Made by a program: the position numbers and the translations under genes
Shown here: positions 1-11,216 of the stretch, piece by piece
Layout of the letters: each line of letters opens with the position of its first letter
Numbering within the stretch: position 1 is the first letter of the stretch
From: Azorinus chamasolen
Lineage: Eukaryota > Mollusca > Bivalvia > Cardiida > Solecurtidae
Assembly: GCA_963576725.1 (NCBI GenBank)
Contig: OY755241.1
Location: forward strand, 71,371,041 to 71,435,040
DNA length: 64,000 nt
Direction of reading: 5' to 3'
Notes under the pieces: generated by a model
Databases searched by the model: none
What the model saw: the letters and a program-made list of their open reading frames with translations, nothing else
Told to the model about the DNA's origin: nothing

Positions 1-120
1 TGTAAAGGAAATGTATATTTCTCGCTACAATCTTAACAAATATGTATGTATTGTAGGCTAAAGAACATTTTTGTAATGTTTAATGCTGAAATAAAATGTA
101 TTGTATTGTATTGTATATAT
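1..120 (+). repeat. 3' tail of a non-LTR retrotransposon
   Basis: The segment ends in a polyadenylation-like AATAAA followed by a short run of TGTAT/ATTGT pentamers. Pentamer tails are typical of the 3' ends of CR1-like LINEs. No coding sequence precedes it inside the window, so the family cannot be named. Confidence 0.45.
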
Positions 121-355
121 AGTTTCTACCATGCTGCTCTAACAGTTTAACAATTTGAGGGGCAATACAAAACAATTACAATAATAACACAAAACACAAA
201 AATAGTTCTAACGATTTAACAATTTGAGACCTACACAAAATACAAAAATATCTCTAACAATTTAACAATTTGAGAGCTAATACAATAACAATAATTAGAA
301 TAATAACACAAAATACAAAAATAGCTTCAACAATTTAACAATTTTAACAAGGTTG
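121..355. repeat. Degenerate A-rich tandem repeat
   Basis: A block containing 'taacaatttaacaatttgag' and an ACACAAAATACAAAAATA stretch recurs about four times with unit lengths of roughly 60-100 bases. No gene is visible from here to 600. Confidence 0.55.
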
Positions 356-599
356 CCATCTCTTCAGAGTTGTCTTTCATACGCTGCCAATATTTTTGTT
401 AAATATCTATAGCCCAAAATATTAACTCGAAATAAATCTGATGTTGAGCCTGCCTTGTTAACCCTTTACTTCATGAAAGAAAGTTGAGTCTATTTAGATT
501 ATTTTTATAAAGGATTGTGACTAAGACAAAAACGGCAGAATAAAATCTAAATTGTTTCATAAGCAAACTGATACATGTATGTCTATTCTGTTTTAAAGG

Positions 600-716
600 T
601 GTCAAAATACGTATCTATACAGTAAAGTGTCAAAAGGTGTATCCACACAGTAAAGTGTCAAAAGGCGTATCTATACTGTAATAGTGCCAAAAGGTGTATC
701 TATACAGTAAAGGGTT
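600..716. repeat. 31-bp minisatellite, four copies
   Basis: The unit reads approximately 'gtgtcaaaaggtgtatctat' followed by acagtaaa. It is repeated four times with few substitutions. Confidence 0.75.
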
Positions 717-758
717 GACATGGATCAATACCAAACAATTGATGAGACAAGATATCAC

Positions 759-2411
759 AACAAGAGGGCCAGAATGGCCCTGAAGCGCTCACCAGACAAT
801 CAGAGGAGAAGATTTTCAAAGTTTTCACTATATGCTTTTATAGAAAACTAGCCAGCCCTGGGGCGGGCCAATTTTGACCCCAGGGACATAATTTATATAA
901 CTTTTGTAGAGGACTTGAACATGATGTTATGAGCAAAATATGAAAGCTGAGAACCTTTCAGTTTCAGGAGAAGATTTTCAAAGTTTTCTCTATATGTTTC
1001 TACTGAAAACTACCCACCCCTGGGGCGGGGCCAATTTTGAACCCAGGACCATAATTTATACAATTTTTATAGAGGACCTGAACACGATGCTCTGTGCCAA
1101 ATATGAAAGCTGAGCGCCTTCCAGTTTCAAAGGAGAAGATTTTCAAAGAGTTCACTATATGTTTCTATTGAAAACTTCCCACCCCTGGGGCGGTGCCAAT
1201 TTGAACCCCAGGGCCATAATTTATATAACTTTTGTAGAGGACCTAAACATGATGCTATGTGCCAAATATGCAAGCTGAGAGCCTTCCAGTTTCAGAGGAG
1301 AAGACTTTCAAAGATTTCACTATTTGTTTCCATTGAAAACAGTCCACCTCTGGGGCGGGGCCAATTTTGACCCTAGGGCTATAATTTATATAACTTTTGT
1401 AGAGGACCTGAACATGATGCTCTGTGCCAAATATGAAAGATGAGAGCCTTTCAGTTTCAGAGGAGAAGATTTTCAAAGATTTCACTATTTGTTTCTATTC
1501 TGAAAACTACCAACCCCTGGGGCGGGGCCAAATTTGACCCAAGGGTCAAAATTAATGTAACTTCTGTAGAGGACCTGAACATGATGCTCTGTGCTAAATA
1601 TGAAAGCTGAGCGCCTTCTAGTTTCAGAGGAGAAGATTTTCAAAAATTTCACTATATGTTTCTATTGAAAAATGCCCACCCCTGGGGCGGGGCCAATTTT
1701 GACCCCAGGGGCATAATTTATATAACTTTTGTAGAGGACCTGAACATGAAGATCTGTGCCAAATATGCAAGCTGAGAGCCTTCCAGTTTCAGAGGAGAAG
1801 ATTTTCAAAGATTTCACTATTTGTTTCCATTGAAAACTACCCACCCCTGGGGCGGGGCCAATTTTGACCCCAAGCCCATAATTTATATAACTTTTGTAGA
1901 GGACCTGAACATGATGCTCTGTGCCAAATATGAAAGCTGAGAACCTTTCAGTTTCAGAGGAGAAGATTTTCAAAGATTTCACTATTTGTTTCTATTGAAA
2001 ACTTCCCACCCCTGGGGCGGGGCCAATTTTGACCCCAGGGTGATAATTTATATAACTTCTGTAGAGGACCTGAACATGATTATATGTGCCAAATATGAAA
2101 GCTGAGAACCTTCTGGTTTCAGAGGAGAAGATTTTTAAAGTTTTACTATATGTTTCTATTGAAAACTTTCAACCCCTGGGGCGGGGCCAAATTTGAACCC
2201 AGGGGCATTATTTATATAACTTTTGTAGAGGACCTATAGGTGATGCTATGTACCAAAGATGAAAGCTAAGAACCCTGTATATTCAGAGGAGAAGATTTTT
2301 AAAGGTTCAAATTGTTGACGCGGGACGACGCACGACGCACGACGACGGACGACGGACATCAGGCGATCACAAAAGCTCACCCTGAGCACTTTGTGCTCTG
2401 GTGAGCTAAAA
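759..2411 (+). mobile_element. Tandem-core nonautonomous element, copy 1
   Basis: The left tip (aacaagagggcc..ggccct..gcgctcacc) and the right tip (agctcaccctgagc..gctctggtgagctaaaa) flank about nine units of roughly 165 bases. Each unit carries 'cccctggggcggggccaatt' and 'gtagaggacctgaacatgat'. A GACGACGC run lies just inside the right tip. The same tips, with different but related cores, recur at 6545-7774 (inverted) and 57759-58797. This layout resembles the pearl and Helentron-associated (HINE) elements of bivalves; that assignment is inference. The open frames inside it are chance products of the repeat. Confidence 0.7.
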
Positions 2412-2613
2412 ATACGTATGCATGTTCAGAGCTACAGATGAAATTGTCATTTCTCCAGTAAATGATTCTAAAGAGTGGTCACAGTATTGGGTTTGGTGGA
2501 GAAATAAAGGATCTATTCTTGAAAATCTTTAAATGTACGCACCTTATCTGGAGCTTTGTATGTTCAAAAACAATGAAAGACTAATGAGGTTACTATATAA
2601 ATTATCACCATCT

Positions 2614-2735
2614 AACCCTTTCAGTGTGGTAATACACATCTATTGTCCTTTGCAACAATGTAGACCCAGATGACAGAGCTACCAAAGGAGCTCTCTTATC
2701 AGGGTCTGCACTGTTTTGTTGTTACACTTTTTAAA
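2614..2735. repeat. MITE hairpin remnant
   Basis: It starts with an ACCCTTTC-like tip and contains 'gtagacccagatgacagagc' paired imperfectly with 'gctctcttatcagggtctgc'. This is the palindromic core of MITE family A. The surrounding 2412-2790 holds no gene. Confidence 0.5.
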
Positions 2736-2792
2736 AATTCCCTGAACATTCATAGTAAGATTGACCTCGGTGTAGTATTTTTCAAACAGTCG

Positions 2793-2910
2793 AGCTAAAA
2801 CACCCTTATACAGTCATATATAGCTAAAACACCCTTATACAGTCATATATAGCTAAAACACCCTTATACAGTCATATGTAGCTAAAACACCCTTATACAG
2901 TCATATATAT
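2793..2910. repeat. 29-bp minisatellite, four copies
   Basis: The unit is 'agctaaaacacccttataca' plus gtcatatat. Four nearly identical copies are present. Confidence 0.85.
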
Positions 2911-2968
2911 TCACTAGTCAGCTGATTCAGCTCTCATTACGACAATGTTCATTCCCACAAAAAGTGTT

Positions 2969-3158
2969 TTAACCCTTTCCCTCATATAAACGTGTTTTCA
3001 CGCATTTGCAAACAGAATAGACCCAGATAAAACCCGTCTGATCAGGGTCTGCTCTGTTTGCTAATAAAATTGGATATATCTATTTCTTTGCTTTCTTTAA
3101 TTTATACAACGTTCCACCTTTCATATTTTGTTAATGAATATTCAATAGGTATTAAAAG
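2969..3158 (+). mobile_element. MITE family A (TTAA tip), right end lost
   Basis: It begins TTAACCCTTTCCCTCATATA, continues through an inverted pair around 'gcaaacagaatagaccc' and 'gggtctgctctgtttgc', and runs into 'atgaatattcaataggtatt', the inner mark of the opposite end of this family. The terminal CCCTTTCC and TTAA at the far end are missing where the next array starts. Confidence 0.6.
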
Positions 3159-3165
3159 TTGGCCT

Positions 3166-3462
3166 ACAGTAACACCCCTCTAAACTGGGTGTTCCAACTT
3201 AGCATCAATAGTTGTGTAAGTGTCTTAAAGTTAAACAATAACACCCCTCTAAACCGGATGTTCCAACTTAGCATCACTATTTGTGTAAGTCTCTTAAAGT
3301 TACACAGTAACACCCCTCTATACTGGATGTTCCAACTTAGTATCAATATTTGTGTTAGTCTCTTAAAGTTACACAGTCAAACCCCTCTAAACTGGATGTT
3401 CCAACTTAGCATCAATATTTGTGTAAGTGTCTTAAAGTTAAACAGTAACACCTCTCTAATTT
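3166..3462. repeat. 69-bp tandem array
   Basis: About four and a half copies of a unit containing 'aacacccctctaaactggat' and 'ttccaacttagcatcaatat'. Reading frames through it on both strands come from the repeat and are not genes. Confidence 0.8.
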
Positions 3463-4365
3463 GGCATTTGCAAACAGAGTAGACCCAGATCAGACAACTA
3501 CGGTAGGGTCCATTTGACCTTTACAAAGAGAGGGTAAACCCATATCAGACAGCTGCTGTAGGAACAATTTGGCCTTTGCAAACAGTAGACCCAGATCAGA
3601 CAGCTACTGTTGGAAAAATTTGGCCTTTGCAAACAGAGTAGACCCAGATCATACAGCTGCTTTAGGAACAATTTGGCCTTTTCAAACAGTAGACCCAGAT
3701 CAGACAGCTACATGTATTGTAGGGGCCATTTGACATTTGCAAATAGAGTAGATCCAGATCAGACAGATATTGTAAGGGCCATTTGACATTAGCAAACAGA
3801 GGAGACCCAGATCAGACAGCTATTGTAGGGACCATTTGACATTTGCAAACAGAGTAGACCCAGATCAGACAGCTGCTGTAGGAATAATTTGGCCTTTTCA
3901 AACAGTTGACCCAAAACAGACAGCTACTGTAGGAACCATTTGGCCTTTTCAAATAGAGTACATCCAGATCAGAGAGCTACTTTAGGAACCATTTGGCCTT
4001 TTCAAACAATAGACCCAGATCAAACAGCTATTGTAGGGGCCATTTGACATTTGCAAACAGAGTAGACCCAGATCAGAAAGCTGCTGTAGGAACAATTTAG
4101 CCTTTTAAAACAGTAGACCAGATCAGACAGCTATTGTACGGGCCATTTGACATTTGCAAACTGAGTAGACCCAGATCAGACAGCTACTGTAGGAACCATT
4201 CGGCCTTTTCAAACAGAATATACCCAGATCAGCCAGCTATTGTAGAGGCCATTTGACATTTGCAAACAGAGTAGATCGAGATCAGACAGCTGATATAGGA
4301 ACCATTTGGCCTTTGCAAACAGAGTAGACCCAGATCAGACTGCTGCTGTAGTAGCAATTTGATCA
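3463..4365. repeat. Tandem array built from a MITE arm
   Basis: Some sixteen units of roughly 50-60 bases each contain 'gcaaacagagtagaccca' plus gatcagacagct and a variable CTGTAGGAACAATTTGGCC segment. These words form the hairpin arm of MITE family A, so the array amplifies one arm of that element and lacks the pairing arm. Confidence 0.75.
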
Positions 4366-4479
4366 GAAACTGCTGTTTACTCAGATATGATTTTACAGTT
4401 TGTTAAATGGCATTGACCAATATACAAATTCAGTTAAGTTATTATAGTCTGCAAAGGGTTGCGATTATATGAGGGAATT

Positions 4480-4625
4480 GGTTATAGATCTGTAGCCGGA
4501 TAGAGATTGTGGTGAAACAGTTCAGTAATAGGTTTTACTGTGTGGCTTGGTAACTCAGTCGGTAGAGTGTTGGCATGGTAAGCCAGATCCTGGGTTCGAG
4601 TCCCAGTACCTTAATCGTATAATAA
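4480..4625 (+). repeat. tRNA-derived SINE, copy 1
   Basis: A tRNA-like head has an A-box-like 'taactcagtcggtagagtg' and a perfect B box GGTTCGAGTCC. A five-base anticodon stem closes a seven-base loop with GGT in the anticodon position (Thr-like). A conserved leader, 'gatagagattgtggtgaaa', precedes it. Three further copies on the minus strand (about 47995, 48265 and 61770) share leader and head, so this is a SINE family and not a functional tRNA gene. Confidence 0.7.
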
Positions 4626-4976
4626 TAATAATTTAAAAAAACGAGCTGAAAGTGTGTCCCCAAGTGGTGTATCAAGTATTAAAATGTTTGGAAATGATTG
4701 GATTGGAAAATGATTGGAATGCTTAAAAACATTTGTACATGTTTTTCATACATCGATGAAGAAGATGCAAATAAAAAATCTAAAAATCAGTCTAAGACTA
4801 GTTACTCAAAATTTGACTTGAAAAGACTCAACCTAGAGAATAGTACTTTGCTCTCAAAGCAAGGTCAAATGAGAAATTGCGAATCAGTTACTATGGAGAT
4901 ATAACATCAGAATATTTGAACACAGTTGGGTTAAATTAAGTTGTTTATAGGAAATATGAAACATCAATACACATAC

Positions 4977-5157
4977 ACATTCTACAAATATGAGACATTG
5001 TTTAATCCTAAGTTTCATTCTACAAATATGAGACACTGTTTAATCCTAAGTTTCATTCTACAAATATGAGACACTGTTTAATCCTAAGTTTCATTCTACA
5101 AATATGAGACACTGTTCAATCCTAAGTTTCATTCTACAAATATGTGACACTGTTCAC
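4977..5157. repeat. 39-bp minisatellite, about five copies
   Basis: The unit is 'cattctacaaatatgagaca' followed by ctgtttaatcctaagttt. Copies are nearly identical. Confidence 0.85.
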
Positions 5158-5264
5158 TATTTTTACTGATCCATTAACTAGTTTGCTCATTGGTTTAATT
5201 TGATACTTTGCAGAAGTAATTAGGAACCTTACATAGTAATGTAATAGTGCAATCTAGATTGAAT

Positions 5265-6245
5265 TGACTTGAAATGTCTCCTCCCTTTGAACTTGGACAT
5301 TTGGTTGAAGTTTTGCATGGAGCCTATTATCATGTTAATATATCGTCTATAGTACTTCTGGATTTGGTTTGATTCTTCTCTGAAGTGATCAGGGACCACA
5401 CTCAGTCATGCTAGATAACTCGAGATTACATTTTGTTTGAATTTTCTCCCCATTTTATACCCCTTGGGCGATCTGTCGGTCCGCCAAAAAGTGTGTTCTA
5501 CAGTTTTGAAGGCATGTCAATGAGACTTCATACACATAACCATAATCAAGTGTACTTCTGGATGACATATACTTTTTTGCCCTGGTCACATGTGTCATTG
5601 CAGAGTTCTGGCCATTGGACTTGGTCAAAATGTGCAAATAATGTTACTTCTACAGTTTTGAAGGAATTTCAATGAAACTTCATATACCTGATCACCATCA
5701 AATGTACTCGTGCAGGACATACTTTTTGCCCGGTTCATTGCAGAGATATGACCCTTGGACTTGTGCAAGACATGCATTAGCATTTGTCATTGCAGAATTA
5801 TGTCACTTGGACTTGGGCAAAATGTGCAAGAAAGTTTGTGGCATGAACTGCTTCTACAGTTTTTGAGGGGTTTTAATGAAACATGATCACCATCTAGTGT
5901 ACTTGTGGGAGACATACTTTTTGCCAGGGTCACTTATGTCATTGCAACGTTATGGCCATTGGACTTAGCTGGGACAGTTTTTCATGTGAGGAGGCTTTAT
6001 TTTCTTATCAATGTTAGGTTTTTGGGTATTTTTGTCAAATCAGTGACTGTTCTAGTTTTAAATATCAACATTGGGGTTTGGGAGATTTTTGTCACATTCG
6101 GTGACTTTTAAAGTTTTGTACGTCATTGAATTGAAATGATCAGGGACCTTAAAGGTCAAGGTGGAATGAATTTTGATCGCAATGAAATAACCAGGGACTT
6201 AAAGGTCCAGGTGGAATTAATTTGGTTACATTATCTCCCCCTTTT
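5265..6245. repeat. Degenerate tandem-core repeat
   Basis: Divergent units repeat phrases such as 'catttgtcattgcagagtt', 'atggcc.ttggacttg' and 'caatgaaacttcatacacc'. These resemble the cores of the tandem-core elements at 13.8-15.9 kb and 39.2-40.3 kb. Borders are unclear and no gene is seen. Confidence 0.45.
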
Positions 6246-6247
6246 GG

Positions 6248-6467
6248 ACGTAACCCATTCCCTCATATATTGACAACTCTGTAAGTGTCACGTTTTGAAA
6301 AATTCGTGATAAATAGCGCATTTTTTACAAAGGAGCAAATGCTTTATTTATCACTGGTTTCAAATATACAAAATTCTGAATTTTCCCTTTTTTCTATTAA
6401 ATGCTCCTTTTCAGTAGATTCGTTCAAAGAGGTTGAGTCTAAAAATAGCCCATCAGGGAATTGGTTA
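6248..6467. mobile_element. MITE family B
   Basis: The ends are 'taacccattccctcatat' and 'cagggaattggttaa'. The interior carries GTGATAAATAG..GCAAATGCT..TTTATCAC and 'ttcaaagaggttgagtctaa', shared with copies at 8678, 9385, 26132, 55472, 62015 and 63245. Confidence 0.7.
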
Positions 6468-6544
6468 AAACATTATATTTCTATGATTTGCTTCTATCAA
6501 GCGCGCAGTCTTGTGACAGCTCTTATAGTTATGTTCTTGTTTTG

Positions 6545-7774
6545 TTAGCTCACTTGGCACGAGATGCCAAGGTTAGCTATCGTTATCGCCCTGTGTCCGT
6601 CGTCCACATTTTTCTTAAAATGACATCTCCTAAACTTCTTGCTGGACTTTTACTAAACTTGGCAGGAATGTTCCTTGGATCAGCCTCTTCCAAAGTTGTT
6701 CAAATAATTTGATTCCATGCAGAACTGATTAAAAAGAACTTTTTTTTCAAAAAATCTTCTTGTCAAAAACTAAGGCCTAGGGCTTCCAATTTTGGTATGT
6801 AGAATCATCTAGTGGCCCACTACCTAGATTGTTCAGAGTTTGTCCCTTGGGCTAAAATTGGTCACAAATTTTACATTGAATTTAATAGTAAAATCTTCTT
6901 GTTCGAAACAGAAAAGCTCAGAGCTGTGATATTTGGTGTGTAGCATCATCTAGTGAATCTTTACTAAGCGTGTCCAAATTAAGCCCCTAGGGTCAAAGAT
7001 GGTCACGCCCTAGCGTAGGGGTCACAAGTTTTACATAGGATTATACAGTAAAAACTTTAAAAATCTTGTCCAAAACCAAAAAGCTTAGAGCTGTGGTATT
7101 AGGTATATAGCATCATCTGGTGGACTTTTGCCAGTGCTTTGCAAATTTTGCTCCTGGGGTAAAATTGTCCCCACTCAGGGGGTCAAAAGTTTTACATATA
7201 GTAAAAGTTTTAAAAATCTTCTTGTCCGAAACTAAAAGGTTTAGGCTGTGATATTTGGTATGTAGCATCATCTAGTGAACCTTAACATAATTGTTCAAAT
7301 TAATCCCCTAGGGTGGAAATTGGCTCTGCCCGAGGGTCACAAATTTTACTGAAAACTTTAAAAATCTTAATGTCAAATTCCATAAGGCCTAGGGCTACCA
7401 AATTTGGTATGTAGAATCATCTAGTGGACTTCCACTTAGATTGTTCAGATTTTGTCCCTGGGGTGAAAATTGGCCCAACCCTGGGGGTCACATAGGATTA
7501 TATAGTAAAAACGTACAATGTCTCTTGCCTGAACCCCAAAGCTTTAAGAGTCTGTGATATTTGTTTTGTAGTATTTTTAGTAGACTTCCTCAAAGATTAT
7601 TCAAATTTTGTCCCAGGTTAAAAGTGACAATGCCCTTTGCGTTGTCGGTTTACATAGTTACATGTATAGTGAGATCTTCAAACATCTCAGAAACTAATAT
7701 GGCCAGAGCTTAGGTATAGAAAACAGAGCAAACCAGGTGAGCAATACAGGGCCATCATGGCCCTCTTGTTATTA
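6545..7774 (-). mobile_element. Tandem-core nonautonomous element, copy 2 (inverted)
   Basis: It starts with 'gttagctcacttggcacgag' and ends with 'caggtgagcaatacagggcc' then atcatggccctcttgtt, the reverse complement of the left tip of copy 1. Core units of about 150-170 bases carry 'gtatgtagaatcatctagtg' and 'aaaatcttcttgtcaaaaac'. There is no coding sequence. Confidence 0.65.
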
Positions 7775-7869
7775 AACAGTTATTAATAAAATTAAAAAAT
7801 GTAACTTATCTTTTGTAATCCTTACAATTAATGTGAGAAGATGCATTTAAACGGGTTAAACATCCCATA

Positions 7870-8015
7870 TTTTTTAACGGAAATTTCCCGGCAGCTGGTT
7901 TCCAGGATTTATCCCGTAAAATTTACGGACTTACAGTAAAAAAATACGGTTTCGGCTGTAACTTTTACGGGAAAGTCCTGGAAACCAGCTACCGGGATTT
8001 TTCCCGTAATTTTCA
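7870..8015. repeat. Fold-back element
   Basis: 'cccggcagctggtttccagga' with an adjacent ATCCCGTAAAA pairs with TTTTACGGGAAA and 'tcctggaaaccagctaccggg' about 60 bases downstream, giving a long imperfect hairpin. It is probably a small MITE; no second copy was noticed. Confidence 0.6.
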
Positions 8016-8032
8016 ACGGGATTTTTTTACAG

Positions 8033-8235
8033 TGTAGACCCAGATCAGACGGATCCTGTCGGAGCCATCTGGTCACAGTCTGCTCTGTTTGCTTAGGCTA
8101 ATATAGATCTGATTCTACATTTTCCGCCATGGCCAAAAACATCGTATTCATTTGCCATTATAAATTATAAAATTTATTGCATGAATATTCAGGGAGCATG
8201 GTTAGATAATTAAGTAAAAGAGACGATAGCGTGAA
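8033..8235. mobile_element. MITE family A, degraded
   Basis: The hairpin 'gtagacccagatcagacgga' ... 'cagtctgctctgtttgc' is followed by 'atgaatattcaggg', the inner mark of this family. The TTAA tips cannot be recognised. Confidence 0.45.
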
Positions 8236-8677
8236 AATGGGAAAACAATGAAATCCTAACATGCAAAGTGTATGGCAAAAATGTAAATAAATAGAAGACA
8301 CATTAGAAGACAGGCTAAGACATTCAGGAATAAGGAAATGGCAGTAAATGGCCAGCAAGCCATGCATTCGGGAGTCACACAATTTGGCAACGTTATGTAG
8401 ACTAGCAACATTATATATAGATTTGATCACTCTTGCATATGATAAAGCGACTATTCTACAGAGTTGTCACAACATTGTGTTTGGTGGAGAAATAAAGAAG
8501 TTATTCGTGCAATGTTTTAATTTACGCACCGTATCTTGATCTCTGTCATATGTCATAGCTACAATTCTCAGATTGTGAACTTTCACCACTGGTTATAGGC
8601 ATAAGCAGTATACCTTACCCCGCTATGAAAAAAACAATATCTGCTAAATGTCGGGCCTAGTGTAAATTTTGACTCTA

Positions 8678-8894
8678 TTAACTCACTCTGTCCTAGGCTA
8701 TTTTTAGACCCAACCTTTTTTAATTAATCTACCAAAAAGGAGCATTAGTAAAGGAAAGGAACATTTTAGAAGTTTGTAGTTTGAAACCATTGTGATAAAT
8801 AGAGCATTTGCTCCTATAGGAGCAAATGCTCTATTTATCACAATGTGAATTTTATAGAGGCGCAAAAATGCGTCACTCGGGGGTAATGTGTTAA
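8678..8894. mobile_element. MITE family B, complete
   Basis: It is bounded by TTAA at both ends. The centre is a near-perfect palindrome: 'ttgtgataaatagagcattt' / GCTCCTATAGGAGC / 'aaatgctctatttatcacaa'. It has ACCAAAAAGGAGCATTAGTA upstream of the centre, as other family members do. Confidence 0.75.
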
Positions 8895-9384
8895 TATCCG
8901 ATTTGACGAAGTTTTTGCGAAACTATTGACTGAGTGTCAAACAGCTTGCATCATGGCGAGGCCCCGAATTACTCGGCGTCTTATTTGGATCCAAGCAGTT
9001 TGCAGATGCGGGTGAGGTTGAGAATAGCAGAATAACTGTTAAATGAACGCACCGCTGGATGTGTATAATTACTGTAAGTCCGGTCACTTGTCAAAGTACA
9101 TCTACAAACGAAGGAATATACATATATATTTAAATTCATCGCCGAACATTTTCTGCATAGAAGCCAATATCAGGCAGAAAGCTTTGTCGCCTGTCTAGTC
9201 CTTTGTCAGTCTATTGAAATGGTCAGTGACTATAATGCCTTTATTATGAATGGACTGAACATTGTGAATCTGATTTTGATCAAATGCTGATTAGCATAGA
9301 TCTACTTTGGATCAAAGTAGTAAAACACAGGTCAAGCTGGTAATTGTTGAGTACTGAAATGGCCTGGGTATAAAAGGACCTGTC

Positions 9385-9598
9385 TTAACCCATTCCCTCC
9401 TATTGACGCCTTTTGACCCTCTGAAAAATTCATATTTAGAAACCATCGTGATAAATGGTCCTATGGAGCAAATGCTCTTTTTGTCCCGTTGGTTTCAAAA
9501 GTATACAATGCTAAACAAATGTTCTAGTAAATGCTCAATTTCAGTAGATTTATTCAAAGAGGTTGGGTCTAAAAGTAGTCTAGGAGAGGACGGGTTAA
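9385..9598. mobile_element. MITE family B, complete
   Basis: TTAACCCATTCCCTCCTATT opens it and GAGGACGGGTTAA closes it, with TTAA at both borders. The interior has 'accatcgtgataaatgg', GGAGCAAATGCTC and 'ttcaaagaggttgggtctaa'. The reading frame through it has no protein-like features. 8895-9384 and 9599-9789 hold nothing recognisable. Confidence 0.75.
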
Positions 9599-9789
9599 GC
9601 GAGTCGACCATTCATTTATTGAACATATGAGTCTTAAAGAGTATGTGACTGCTTAATGTATGGCATTAATATGATTTATGGTGTTGCCATCTTAACAGAC
9701 CATTTAGCGTCAACACAATAACAGAAATTAGATATGCCCATCAGTTTTTATTGTACGAGAGAGGAGAATGGGTGATCCCATATATCTGC

Positions 9790-10975
9790 GCCATGTACTC
9801 CAGCACTGTCATACATTAATGAGATTAAATACATCACTACTCACCATCAGCCCCGGGTATTCCAGAGCTCTTATACAATAAAATCATACCAAATACATCA
9901 CTACTCACCATCAGCCCCGGGTATTCCAGAGCTCTCATACAATACAATCATACCAAATACATCACTACTCACCATCAGCCCCGGGTATTCCAGAGCTCTC
10001 ATACAATACAATCATACCAAATACATCACTACTCACCATCAGCCCCGGGTATTCCAGAGCTCTTATACAATAAAATCATACCAAATACATCACTACTCAC
10101 CACCAGCCCCGGGTATTCCAGAGCTCTCATACATTACAATCATACCAAATACATCACTACTCACCATCAGCCCCGGGTATTCCAGAGCTCTCATACAATA
10201 CAATCATACCAAATACATCACTACTCACCATCAACCTCAGGTACTCCAGCACTCTCACACAATACAATCATACCAAATACATCACTACTCACCATCAGCC
10301 CCGGGTATTCCAGAGCTCTCATACAATACAATCATACCAAATACATCACTACTCACCATCAACCTCAGGTACTCCAGCACTCTCACACAATACAATCATA
10401 CCAAATATATCACTACTCACCTTTAGCCCCAGGTACTCCAGCACTTTCATACAATAAAATCATACCAAATACATCATTCCTTGCTATCTTCCCAGCATAA
10501 TTCACCATCAGACCAGGTACTCCAGCACTCTCATACAACCAAATCATACCAAATACACCACTACTCACCATCCGCCCCAGGTACTCCAGCACTTTCATAC
10601 AATAAAATCATACCAAATACACCACTACTCACAATCAGCCCCAGGTTATCCAGCGCTCTCATACAACCAAATCATACCAAATATATCATTACTCACCATC
10701 CGCCCCAGATACGTACTCCAGCACTCTCATACAATAAACTCATACCAAATAAATCACAACTCACCATCCGTCCCAGGTACTCAATCACTCTCATACAACC
10801 AAATCATACTAAATACATCACTACTCACCATTCGCCCCAGGTACGTACTCCAGCACTCTCATATAACAAAATCATACTAAATACACCATTCCTTGCTATC
10901 TTCCCAGCTAGGTACTCCATTAGTTTCATGCGATAAAACCATACCAAATGCATCGTTACTCACCATCTGTTCCCG
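9790..10975 (-). repeat. 64-bp satellite derived from an exon end
   Basis: About 18 units repeat every 64 bases. The plus-strand unit contains 'actactcaccatcagccccg' then GGTATTCCAGAGCTCTCATAC. On the minus strand each unit reads TATGAGAG..CTGGAATACC..GATG followed by GTGAGTAGTGATG, that is, an exon tail joined to a splice donor. Copies near 10990-11060 are intermediate between the array and the intact exon at 11076-11216. The array probably spread from that exon-intron border. Confidence 0.8.
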
Positions 10976-11075
10976 CTTTTCGATCGCTGTGAACTGATGA
11001 GCCTACATATATATCTGCACGAGGTATTCCCAGACTCTCGTACACTAAGATAGGCACAAATACTACACTACTCAC

Positions 11076-11216
11076 CACCATCTCTCGCTGTATGAGCGCA
11101 GTGAGTGGAGAGCCGATGAGGTCACAGATCTGTACGAGGTACTCCCAGATTCTCGTGTTCTTCAGTTTGACCTGTTCCAGGCACAACGTGATAACTTCTG
11201 TTTTCGTCATGATTGT
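11076..11216 (-). CDS. Single coding exon, protein not identified
   Basis: On the minus strand a good acceptor (ATCTGATTATTTCAG) precedes a 141-base exon that is open throughout and ends at a strong donor (GTGAGTAG). This gives 47 codons with phase 0 at both ends. The peptide includes MTKTEVITLCLEQVKLKN and RIWEYLVQICDLIGSP, an amphipathic helical pattern without a motif I can name. No neighbouring exon was recognised on the minus strand on either side, and the 64-bp array lies immediately downstream, in what would be the following intron. The open frame, the consensus splice signals and the fact that its border seeded a satellite argue for a real exon. I cannot assign a function. Confidence 0.5.

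Noticed and set aside
1255..1982. Minus-strand repetitive peptides with IFSSETERLSSFIFGTE-like units
   Set aside because: They derive from the roughly 165-bp core of a tandem-core element and have no start, splice or domain support.
2793..4365. A CRISPR array
   Set aside because: Units are contiguous tandem copies without unique spacers, and the genome is eukaryotic.
4530..4605. A functional tRNA-Thr gene
   Set aside because: The head lacks a convincing seven-base acceptor stem, and the same sequence with a conserved leader recurs three more times, so it is a SINE.
10481..10936. 151-codon plus-strand frame
   Set aside because: It is the 64-bp array read through. The period is not a multiple of three, so the frame rotates, and the opposite strand carries the exon-like signal.
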